NCBI GenBank assembly: GCA_964445105.1
Contig: CAYUJS010000055.1
Coordinates: forward strand, 1 to 12,002
DNA: 12,002 bases
Direction: 5' to 3'
Source of the DNA: CAWBNS01 sp964445105
GTDB lineage: Bacteria > Chlamydiota > Chlamydiia > Chlamydiales > JAJFMA01
The position numbers and the translations under genes were made by a program. Within the stretch, counting starts at the first letter, position 1, and each line of letters opens with the position of its first letter. Positions 1 through 6,101 of this stretch are shown piece after piece. The notes under the pieces were generated by a model, which worked only from the letters and a program-made list of their open reading frames with translations, ran no database searches and was not told the origin of the DNA.

Positions 1-138
1 CAGACATTAGCGCAAAGCTGCCCTAATCTAACCTCTGTTGACCTGAGCGGGTGCAACAAAATCACCGACAGAGGGCTGCAACAGGTTAAAACTAGTCATC
101 CTCATATCAATTTCCGGGACGTTAATCGCGCTGACTAA
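1..138 (+). CDS. Leucine-rich-repeat protein, C-terminal end (partial)
   Basis: This is the last 45 codons of a gene that begins before the window, read in frame from base 1 to a TAA at 136-138. The residues include a classical cysteine-containing LRR of the FBXL/AMN1 type: CPNLTSVDLSGCNKITDRGL, with the LxxLxLSGCxxITDxGL spacing. The reading then ends with a short polar tail. Such repeats are usually parts of eukaryotic ubiquitin-ligase adaptors, and in amoeba-associated chlamydiae they occur in large families of F-box, BTB or LRR proteins thought to act in the host cell. The N-terminal part that would tell which domain is attached is not in the window, so I cannot say whether it carries an F-box, BTB or other module. 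It is a different gene from the BTB-LRR protein at 4151-5677, on the opposite strand. Confidence 0.8.
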   Translation, partial: QTLAQSCPNLTSVDLSGCNKITDRGLQQVKTSHPHINFRDVNRAD

Positions 139-354
139 GCTCCCCCTTTCAGAAGCGACCAGCAAGCCTCTATCAATGGCACGTGCTAGCAACGGGTTTG
201 CTTGTTAACAGGCGTAAACATTTAATTTGGCCACATACTGGAAAGTACAAGGGCCGTTTGTGAAATAGCAAGAAATATGAGGGATGAGATGGGGCCGCTT
301 TTGAAAAACCAGGCTAAAGCGAAGAAGATGCCTTTGCCAGACTAACGGCGTGCT

Positions 355-407
355 CTACAAGTATCTTATTTCCTCCGCTACGCTGAGTACAAGTTTGAAT
401 TGCACTC
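355..407 (+). repeat. Decayed solo end of the 327-bp element at 3791-4117
   Basis: Read on +, this segment aligns end to end with the reverse complement of 3791-3844, which is the left end of the intact element. The inner part agrees at about 26 of 32 bases, including an identical GCTACGCTGA. The terminal part at 387-407 agrees with the terminal inverted repeat at 18 of 21 bases, including TTTGAATTGCAC. I could not find the opposite end of the element in the preceding 350 bases, so this looks like a fragment or a strongly diverged copy. It lies about 90 bases before the LysM gene start, in the same relative orientation that the other copy has towards pncB. Confidence 0.65.
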
Positions 408-431
408 CACCTGCACACCTGCACCTAAAGC

Positions 432-460
432 TTGACCTTTTTCCACCGCTAAGGAATCAT
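432..460 (+). promoter_or_regulatory. Possible sigma70-type promoter of the LysM gene
   Basis: TTGACC at 432-437 matches the -35 consensus at 5 of 6 positions. It is followed after 17 bases by AATCAT at 455-460, a weak -10 box matching at 4 of 6. It sits 37 bases before the preferred LysM start codon, immediately downstream of the element end. The -10 box is poor, so this is only a candidate. Confidence 0.3.
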
Positions 461-496
461 CCTGTAAGAGAACAAATTTTACATCGGGATCGGTCT

Positions 497-1627
497 ATGG
501 AGCAACAAAGTAAAACACCAGATGATGACGGACGCTCAAAACTGCTCGATATGAAACGTTCGAGGACCCTCGTGGTTTCGGTGATCACCGGCTTGGCCAT
601 CGTCCTATTCTGCGTGTTTACCTTCGCTAGGACGCGCTTCGAGACCTACCCCACCTCGCCGAATTTAGCCTCTGTAACCTCGCCGCCTAAAAGCCTTTCT
701 GAACAGCCCTACGATCTTGGAGAATTGGATACAGTAGACGAGAATGAGTACACGGAGGAGCCCGAAGAGAGGGGCAGCGTGGCCTTGAACGTCATTTTTA
801 TCGAAGGGGATGGCTCGCATAGCCTTCCTGCTGCATCGAACACTGCCAGCAAACCCGCAGCAGCACCGCCCCAAGACACCTCGGCGCAGCGCATGCAAGC
901 CCAACAAGAAGACTTAGAGGCGGCCCAACAACAGATCCGGCATCTACAGCTCGCGCTTGAGGATCAGGCAAAGGAGAACCAGCAGCTCAAACTTCAAAAA
1001 GAACAGCAGTCTGCCCCCGAAATGCCCTCCGTTTCTGTACAAGAAGTGATCCAACAAAACCTGAAGTTGGAAAGAGAGCTCACAGACGTTCAAGTGCGCC
1101 TGAATCAAGTGCAACGCTACCTGAATGAGTCCGAACAGGCGCAGCGCGACCTGCGGTTCCGTAGCAAAGAGCTGGATAAAAACAACCAAGCTCTGGCGCA
1201 AGAGAAGCAGGAACTAGAGAGGAAACAGCAGCAGATTCAAGCGCAAGCAGAAGAATCGGAACAGCGCTTTCGCACGCTCAACGCTACTTTGCGAAGCCAG
1301 AAAATCGCCCTGCAAAAAATGGACCTCACACGTGTTCAGCTTTCACAAGAGCTAAGCGCAACGAAACAACAGTATGCTGAACTGCTCCGTGCTGTTGCCG
1401 CCAAACGCGCTAATCTGAATTCTAGCGATATTGCTCTTTACCAGCCCACCGACAAAAACGAGCAGATCACACACCTTGTACAGCGCGGCGACACGCTTTC
1501 CGAGATTTCTCGAGAGTACTATGGCACGCCTGTACGGTGGCAAGAAATCTACGAGGTTAACAAAGATCGCATCCCTAACATCAAAATCCTCAAAGTTGGC
1601 ACCGTTTTACGCATTCCGACGCAATAA
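497..1627 (+). CDS. Membrane-anchored coiled-coil protein with C-terminal LysM domain
   Basis: A predicted 376-residue protein. From the N-terminus there is a short polar cytoplasmic tail, one hydrophobic segment at about residues 24-43 (TLVVSVITGLAIVLFCVF) without a signal-peptidase site I can recognise, and a Pro/Ser/acidic stretch to about residue 130. A long Gln/Glu-rich coiled coil follows at about 131-310, then a LysM domain at 325-376 (GDTLSEISREYYG ... KVGTVLRIP). LysM domains bind the N-acetylglucosamine of peptidoglycan or chitin, so the likely topology is an inner-membrane anchor with a periplasmic coiled-coil arm reaching peptidoglycan. A role at the septum or envelope is plausible but inferred; no peptidase or amidase domain is attached. 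I prefer the ATG at 497 to the one at 350 because the extra 49 codons run through a repeat end. A GGGATCGG stretch just before 497 is a weak ribosome site. The 3' end overlaps the convergent pncA by 21 bases. Confidence 0.85.
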   Translation: MEQQSKTPDDDGRSKLLDMKRSRTLVVSVITGLAIVLFCVFTFARTRFETYPTSPNLASVTSPPKSLSEQPYDLGELDTVDENEYTEEPEERGSVALNVIFIEGDGSHSLPAASNTASKPAAAPPQDTSAQRMQAQQEDLEAAQQQIRHLQLALEDQAKENQQLKLQKEQQSAPEMPSVSVQEVIQQNLKLERELTDVQVRLNQVQRYLNESEQAQRDLRFRSKELDKNNQALAQEKQELERKQQQIQAQAEESEQRFRTLNATLRSQKIALQKMDLTRVQLSQELSATKQQYAELLRAVAAKRANLNSSDIALYQPTDKNEQITHLVQRGDTLSEISREYYGTPVRWQEIYEVNKDRIPNIKILKVGTVLRIPTQ

Positions 1628-2239
1628 CTGCCCGTTCAACTTCTGTTCAACCTCAGCCATCGCGATGATGTGGCCTCCGCGAGCGCGAATCGCGCTCAAA
1701 GCGCGGTCTACATCCCCCTTTCTTAGGTCAATTCCACGACACGCATCTGCAATAACGAACGTTTCATAACCGAGCTCCAATGCATCTAAAGCGGAAAACT
1801 TAATGCAATAATCGATGGCCAATCCAGCAAGAAAAAGTGCTGTAATGCCTTGGCTCTGGAGGTAGTCGTCGAGGCCAGTTTTCCGTTGTTTGAGATTATC
1901 GAAGAAGGTGCTATAGCTATCGACAAGCGGATCGATGCCTTTTAAAAAGGTGCGGTGGATCCGATTGACGCCCCATCCCGCGGCAAACTCTGCACCCCAG
2001 CTACCCTGCACGCAGTGCATAGGCCACAAAACCTGCCCTACTACTGCTAAACCTGTATGGTTGGCAGCAAAGCTACTGTGATCCGCCGGATGCCAGTCTT
2101 TAGTGGCTATGATTAGCTCAAAAGGCAAGGTCACTAGTTTATCGACTAACGGCACAACCTGGTGGCCTTCAGGGACTGCAAGAGCACCCCCTGTTAAAAA
2201 GTCGTTCTGTAAATCAACGACGAGAAGTGCGGCCTTCAT
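1607..2239 (-). CDS. pncA: Nicotinamidase
   Basis: A 210-residue cysteine hydrolase of the isochorismatase/nicotinamidase family that deaminates nicotinamide to nicotinate. The family landmarks are all visible. They are the catalytic Asp9 in VVDLQNDF, the metal-binding residues Asp48, His50 and His54 in KDWHPADHSSF, and His75 in WPMHCVQGS. The catalytic Lys100 lies in FLKGIDPLVDSYSTF and the nucleophile Cys145 in GLAIDYCI, so the D-K-C triad and the metal site are intact. Length is normal for bacterial PncA. Its ATG overlaps the pncB stop by four bases (ATGA), so it is translated with pncB as the second gene of the pair and its product is PncB's substrate. Its 3' end overlaps the convergent LysM gene by 21 bases: the last codons of each gene are read from the same DNA on opposite strands. 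Confidence 0.95.
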   Translation of the reverse strand: MKAALLVVDLQNDFLTGGALAVPEGHQVVPLVDKLVTLPFELIIATKDWHPADHSSFAANHTGLAVVGQVLWPMHCVQGSWGAEFAAGWGVNRIHRTFLKGIDPLVDSYSTFFDNLKQRKTGLDDYLQSQGITALFLAGLAIDYCIKFSALDALELGYETFVIADACRGIDLRKGDVDRALSAIRARGGHIIAMAEVEQKLNGQLLRRNA

Positions 2240-3720
2240 CGCGTTTCGCTCCGTATTTGATCGCGAATGCCTTCGATAAGATTCACCTTGAGCTGGTATA
2301 ATCTGCTTTCCATGCCCACGATGTATTGGTGCGGGTAAACAAAACGCTTAACACCTTCGTAAAATCCTTTGAGGTTAGTTTGTACAGCTTCTCTAATAGC
2401 GCTCAAGGGCGGGGAGTCGTATACTCGCTTGCCCTGGCGGAAAATAGGAATCAGTAGCTCCGTGGGTTTTAGATGGGCAGGCACAAGCTTCGTGCGTGTA
2501 GGATCAAAGGGGTCGACAAGTTTACAAGGCTGCGAGTAACCAAGTCCGACGTCGTAGATCACATCGGCCACATGCTCCCCATCTTCCGTAAATCGGCCGA
2601 TCTGCAAAATCCCCGGATTCGAAATCTTACTCATCTGTTCTGACAACTTCAGCTTATAGCACCAAGGGCCACCTGGATCGCGAATGGCAGAAAGCTTATA
2701 CACACCGCCAAGAGCAGGGTCATCTTTAGCCGTGACCAGATGGGTGCCCACCCCCCAAACAGTGATTTTAGCTCCTTGCCTTTTGAGTTCGGCGATGAGA
2801 TGTTCATCGAGTTCGTTGCTCGCCACGATTTTCACCTCCGGAAAGCCTGCTTGATCGAGGAGCTTGCGAGCTTTGATGCTGAGATAGGCCAGGTCGCCAG
2901 AATCCAGTCGTATGCCTTGTAGCTCGTGACCCTGCTGACGCAGCTGTTTACCCACGCGAATGGCGCGCTTTACGCCCTCTAGCGTGTTGTAAGTATCGAC
3001 AAGAAAGAGGCTATTATTAGGCATCGCTCTGGCATAGGTATCAAAGGCTGTGCTTTCATCTTCAAATGCCATTACCCAGCTATGAGAGTGGGTGCCCCTC
3101 ACAGGTATACCAAAGAGCTTTCCACTTAGCACATTTGATGTGGCGTCGCACCCCCCGATATAGGCAGCTCGTGTCGCAGTCACCCCGCCATCAATGCCCT
3201 GTGCGCGGCGTAAACCAAATTCGATGACAGTGTCCTGCCCTGCCGCCACACGTATGCGTGCTGCTTTAGTAGCCACTAGAGAGGGAAAATTCATCAAGTT
3301 AAGCAAGGCCGTCTCGAGCAGCTGACAATCGATCAACGGCCCTGTGACGCGGATGAGTGGCTCAAAAGAAAACACAATTGTCCCCTCGGGTACCGCATCC
3401 ACATCTATATTTAAGCGCAGGTTAAGCAAATAGGTAAGGAAATCGTCTGAAAAATAGGGCGTTTGATCCTGTGCGCGGAGCGTCCTGAGATAGTCGATAT
3501 CTGTTTGTTCGAACCGAAACCGCTCGATGAAGTCCATGAGATGCTCTAAGCCGGCACTGACGGTGAATCCACCCTGAAAAGGGGCGTGCCGAAAGAAGTA
3601 GTGAAATACCGCCTCTTTCTTTTGCAGGCCCTCCTTCCAATAACCATACGCCATGGTCAGTTGGTAAAAATCCGTCAGCAGAGCCAACGATTCGCGATAG
3701 AGCTGTGGATAGTTTGACAT
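2236..3720 (-). CDS. pncB: Nicotinate phosphoribosyltransferase
   Basis: A 494-residue enzyme that makes nicotinate mononucleotide from nicotinate and PRPP, with ATP hydrolysis: the first step of the Preiss-Handler route to NAD. Family landmarks are the N-terminal LLTDFYQLTMAYGYW (residues 14-28), EFGLRRAQG (167-175) and GTHSHSWVMAFEDE (209-222). The conserved histidine that is phosphorylated in this family lies in that last block. RLDSGDLAYLS (271-281) and SNELDE (301-306) follow, and the phosphate-binding GVGTHLV...LGGVYKL region spans about 323-343. The length fits the long bacterial and eukaryotic NAPRT form. It precedes pncA with a four-base overlap. The ribosome site before the ATG is weak. 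An inserted repeat element ends 70 bases upstream, so its promoter may have been displaced or supplied by the element. Chlamydiaceae lack this enzyme, so the gene is an ancestral retention or an acquisition. Confidence 0.95.
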   Translation of the reverse strand: MSNYPQLYRESLALLTDFYQLTMAYGYWKEGLQKKEAVFHYFFRHAPFQGGFTVSAGLEHLMDFIERFRFEQTDIDYLRTLRAQDQTPYFSDDFLTYLLNLRLNIDVDAVPEGTIVFSFEPLIRVTGPLIDCQLLETALLNLMNFPSLVATKAARIRVAAGQDTVIEFGLRRAQGIDGGVTATRAAYIGGCDATSNVLSGKLFGIPVRGTHSHSWVMAFEDESTAFDTYARAMPNNSLFLVDTYNTLEGVKRAIRVGKQLRQQGHELQGIRLDSGDLAYLSIKARKLLDQAGFPEVKIVASNELDEHLIAELKRQGAKITVWGVGTHLVTAKDDPALGGVYKLSAIRDPGGPWCYKLKLSEQMSKISNPGILQIGRFTEDGEHVADVIYDVGLGYSQPCKLVDPFDPTRTKLVPAHLKPTELLIPIFRQGKRVYDSPPLSAIREAVQTNLKGFYEGVKRFVYPHQYIVGMESRLYQLKVNLIEGIRDQIRSETR

Positions 3721-3790
3721 GGCTTACCAGTTATGAGTGGCCCAAGGTTATCCCATCGGAAGTAAATTTAGCCATAACTTGTGTGCCCTC

Positions 3791-3811
3791 GGGTGCAATT
3801 CAAACCTATAC
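3791..3811 (-). repeat. Left terminal inverted repeat
   Basis: Twenty-one bases exactly complementary to 4097-4117. The match stops abruptly at the inner side, and the outer side meets the TGTGCCCTC target copy at 3782-3790. Confidence 0.85.
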
Positions 3812-4096
3812 TTCAGCGTAGCCGAGAATATAAGAGGCTTGCAGAGCGAGACGCCCCTATCGGCTCGAGGGAAAATTTATTTAACCCTTTGATGGAGAAT
3901 AGAAAGCAGCTATAAACAAGAGTCTGTCCACACAAAATCTTTCCGGCAATGAACACTGTTTATCCAAGCGAGGTTGAAGAAGAGACTGTGCTGGCGATAT
4001 GGCAAACCTGTGAGTCCTAAGGGCAAAGGAGGATTGGGAAAGGCGTTGGTAAATTAAAGCTACTTTCGGGGTTGTTGGCTTAGCAGCTTAAGATGG

Positions 4097-4117
4097 GTAT
4101 AGGTTTGAATTGCACCC
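4097..4117 (+). repeat. Right terminal inverted repeat
   Basis: Exact inverted partner of 3791-3811. The second target copy TGTGCCCTC follows directly at 4118-4126, in the same orientation as the left copy. Confidence 0.85.
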
Positions 4118-4150
4118 TGTGCCCTCTTTGAACCCGCTTTTTTTGGCGAC

Positions 4151-5677
4151 TCACGCCAGCAGCTCAATCCCTCGCCGGACCTGTCGGATTTCAGCATGAG
4201 CTGCGGCGCTGATGCCCAGCCCTCGGGCATCTAGAAAGCGCAGGTTTAGCGCTTGGCGCACAAAGGCCAATAGCCCAGCCTCAGTCACGCCCGTGCAATC
4301 TTCCACCAATAGCTGCTGCAAGAGAGGGCATTTTTTACCCACTGCTTGTAGGCCCGCGTCTGCCAAACGCGTGTGAGAAAGATCTAAAATCTTGATTTGC
4401 TTTCCCTTTATATGGGTGATTGTTTCGTCAGACAAACCGATACACCAAGACAAATTTAATCTATATAGATCAGGCTGTCTTGCCAAAAAATAGTCGAAAT
4501 TATTTTCATTCACCACGCCTAAATGGCGCAGATCCAACGAATCAAGAGCCGCAAATTCAAGGAAGCTAACAAAGATTGGCGCGCTCATCTCGGGATTCGC
4601 GCCGATATTAAGTTCATGTAAATGCGTAAAGATGGTAACTGCCTTCCGGGCCCAGGGAAGCTGTATCCAAGGGCAGCGTTGTAAAGAGAGACCCTCTATG
4701 GTCGGAGAAATTAGATCGAGCAGTTCTTCATGGCACCCCGAAGTGCCGTCGAGGTCCAGATGGCGCAGCTGCGTAGCGAGCGGTAAAAGAGTGGCTAAAA
4801 AGGGGTTTAGCGCAGCGTCTGCTCGAAGGGAAAGGCGTGTTAACAGAGGAGCAACGGCCAATAATATCTCTCTAGCGCGCTCTTGATACCCATGGATACA
4901 CGCTGTCAGCTCATGCTCTGCCTCGCTACGCCATTCAATGCCCAACTCTAGCTCGTTAAGTTTGGCGAGGATCACACTCTGCAAACGCGCCATCCCGTGT
5001 TGATGGGCGTGCAGCAACATCTCCACATAATTTTCAACGGTGAGGTAACGCCCTATGAGCTCAGTACAGCGCTCCTCTAGCTCTGCGATCCTCCAATCCT
5101 GCGCCTGCTGCAACACCTGCATCATTACCTCCAGCGGCTCACGCCAGAGACTGATCATCTCACCAGTGCAAATAAATTCATCAACGAAGGCGAAGACCTG
5201 CTTAGTCACCTCTCCTGCATCGATCACCAGCGGGCTTTCCTGAGTGTGGCCCTCTCGCATAACGACGCGCAAGCGGGGACTGTGGATGCCGTACAGAAAA
5301 CCGCTCGCTGCGACACTCTCTCCTGCCACCTCTATCACAACATCGAGGGGCAGCGCCGCCTGCAGCACCTGCCTGTGCAGGTAGTAAGCGCGCAGTGTTT
5401 GCTCGGCTTCAAAATCTGAAACGCGGAACGCCGCAAACTCATGGGCCACCCATGTAAGAATTTTTGACATGAGCTCTTGATTAACGGAAGTCCAGGTCTC
5501 ATCTTCCGCCGCAGACACAAAAAAAGAGACCGCCGCGTAAGCCGATTGCGAGGTCAACGCGGCAACAAGCTGTTGATCGCGCGGCAGCTCGCGCAAGTAG
5601 TCAAACTCTTCTGGCATTAAGGCTGGCCAAGACACGTCTTCTCTTTTTTTTAGCACCCAAAGTGCAAGATTCGGCAT
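4151..5677 (-). CDS. BTB/POZ-like and leucine-rich-repeat protein, probable effector
   Basis: A 508-residue protein with eukaryote-like architecture. Residues 1-105 are an unassigned helical region. Residues about 109-210 resemble a BTB/POZ fold: LDVVIEV, then SGFLYGIHSPRLRVVM, PLVIDAGEVTKQVFAFVDEFICTGEM and a helical tail. A BACK-like helical stretch (LTVENYVEMLLHAHQHG...) covers about 211-245. From about 278 to 490 there are LRRs of the cysteine-containing FBXL kind, such as LYRLNLSWCIGLSDETI and IKILDLSHTRLADAGL. BTB proteins with substrate-binding repeats serve as adaptors of Cullin-3 ubiquitin ligases in eukaryotes, and amoeba-associated chlamydiae have expanded BTB, F-box and LRR families. 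By inference this is a secreted protein that redirects host ubiquitylation. I assign BTB by pattern, not by a search. There is no clear ribosome site at the chosen ATG, and a run of eight A (5644-5651, coding strand) lies ten codons in; the next in-frame ATG is at 5614. Confidence 0.75.
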   Translation of the reverse strand: MPNLALWVLKKREDVSWPALMPEEFDYLRELPRDQQLVAALTSQSAYAAVSFFVSAAEDETWTSVNQELMSKILTWVAHEFAAFRVSDFEAEQTLRAYYLHRQVLQAALPLDVVIEVAGESVAASGFLYGIHSPRLRVVMREGHTQESPLVIDAGEVTKQVFAFVDEFICTGEMISLWREPLEVMMQVLQQAQDWRIAELEERCTELIGRYLTVENYVEMLLHAHQHGMARLQSVILAKLNELELGIEWRSEAEHELTACIHGYQERAREILLAVAPLLTRLSLRADAALNPFLATLLPLATQLRHLDLDGTSGCHEELLDLISPTIEGLSLQRCPWIQLPWARKAVTIFTHLHELNIGANPEMSAPIFVSFLEFAALDSLDLRHLGVVNENNFDYFLARQPDLYRLNLSWCIGLSDETITHIKGKQIKILDLSHTRLADAGLQAVGKKCPLLQQLLVEDCTGVTEAGLLAFVRQALNLRFLDARGLGISAAAHAEIRQVRRGIELLA

Positions 5678-6101
5678 TCAGAATTCAAAAGCCAGCTTTT
5701 CTTTTCACAGAGAATAATCGAGGCAGAGATTGACGATGAATTCACGACGGAGTGCTTTTTGGCTATCTCAAATTAGAAGCTTGGAGGCATAGGCGGTTTT
5801 TTCAGTAAAAAGATCGCTGATATAATACTGAAAAATCTAGAGACGGCGGAAACCTTGGAACAAGCCCCGACCTATGCGGGCGCCCCAAAGCTTTGAAAAA
5901 TACTTTGCCGAGAGCAGGATAGATTAGAGAGGGCAAAGTGAGCTGACTTATGAAGACCGTCGCCTCACCACTTCCGTTTACGTGGGGCGATACCCTGGCC
6001 TTTCATCTAAAACAGTCTCTTGTGGACACAGCGCTTGGGCACCAGAAGCGTTAGCGGCTAAGCAGGTTGGTTGCATGGGCTGCTTAACGAAAGGTTGCTG
6101 C
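5678..6101. other. Intergenic region, 424 bases, rich in inverted repeats
   Basis: No gene is recognised between the BTB-LRR gene start and the ychF end. It holds at least four inverted repeats that could form stems. They are TTTTTCAGTA/TACTGAAAAA (5798-5807 with 5826-5835), ACTTTGCC/GGCAAAGT (5902-5909 with 5932-5939), CGCCTCAC/GTGGGGCG with one G-U pair (5961-5968 with 5982-5989) and TAAGCAG/CTGCTTA (6059-6065 with 6080-6086). A short GCCCCG...CGGGC stem lies at 5864-5881. A perfect TATAAT (5821-5826) sits in the first repeat. I see no signature of RNase P RNA, tmRNA, SRP RNA or a tRNA. It may be a structured RNA, the BTB-LRR promoter region, or mobile-element debris. Confidence 0.45.
5798..5835. 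repeat. Ten-base perfect inverted repeat around a TATAAT box
   Basis: The arms TTTTTCAGTA (5798-5807) and TACTGAAAAA (5826-5835) are exact inverted partners separated by 18 bases. The TATAAT at 5821-5826 abuts the right arm, and TTTTCA at 5799-5804 is 16 bases before it, so the pair could be a promoter reading rightwards embedded in an operator-like palindrome. The loop is long for an intrinsic terminator. It is 121 bases upstream of the BTB-LRR start codon. Confidence 0.45.

Larger units (their letters stand above)
139..496. other. Intergenic region, 358 bases, no gene recognised
   Basis: The stretch lies between the LRR gene end and the LysM gene start. I see no tRNA, no convincing terminator hairpin with a T run, and no recognisable protein remnant. 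It contains a decayed end of a repeat element (355-407) and a possible promoter (432-460). An open frame does extend upstream of the LysM gene to an ATG at 350, but it runs through the repeat end and its residues look non-coding. Confidence 0.6.
3791..4117. mobile_element. Non-autonomous (MITE-like) element, 327 bp, with 9-bp target duplication
   Basis: The two ends are perfect 21-base inverted repeats (3791-3811 and 4097-4117), starting GGGTGCAATTCAAACC at the left and ending GGTTTGAATTGCACCC at the right. Immediately outside both ends lies the same nine bases, TGTGCCCTC (3782-3790 and 4118-4126), in direct orientation, as expected for a target-site duplication. The 285-base interior has no frame long enough for a transposase; the longest thing I see is a 23-codon run from 3949. 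So it is a passenger element or deletion derivative that would need a transposase in trans. A 9-bp duplication is known for several families, for example the IS903 group, IS1 and IS10/IS50, and I cannot assign one. Identical ends and an undamaged target copy imply a fairly recent insertion. A diverged end of a related copy lies at 355-407. Confidence 0.85.
3721..4150. other. Intergenic region, 430 bases, mostly an inserted element
   Basis: The stretch between pncB and the BTB-LRR gene consists of 70 bases upstream of pncB, a 327-bp element with terminal inverted repeats, one extra copy of a 9-bp target, and 24 bases after the BTB-LRR stop codon. Removing the element and one target copy would leave a gap of about 94 bases between two genes on the same strand. 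A run of seven T at 4138-4144 lies just past the BTB-LRR stop, but no stem precedes it in either direction, so I do not call a terminator. Confidence 0.7.

Noticed and set aside
350..496. Upstream extension of the LysM gene to an ATG at 350
   Set aside because: The added 49 codons pass through a transposable-element end (355-407), look compositionally unlike a protein, and place the membrane helix unusually far from the N-terminus; the ATG at 497 is better.
3949..4020. Open frame of 23 codons inside the MITE-like element
   Set aside because: Too short, without ribosome site, and no similarity to a transposase that I can see.
5950..6054. Open frame of 34 codons from an ATG at 5950 on +
   Set aside because: No ribosome site at proper distance, no recognisable residues, and it lies in the inverted-repeat cluster; chance is the simplest reading.
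6059..6086. TAAGCAG/CTGCTTA stem after ychF as an intrinsic terminator
   Set aside because: The loop is 14 bases and there is no T run on the ychF strand after the stem.
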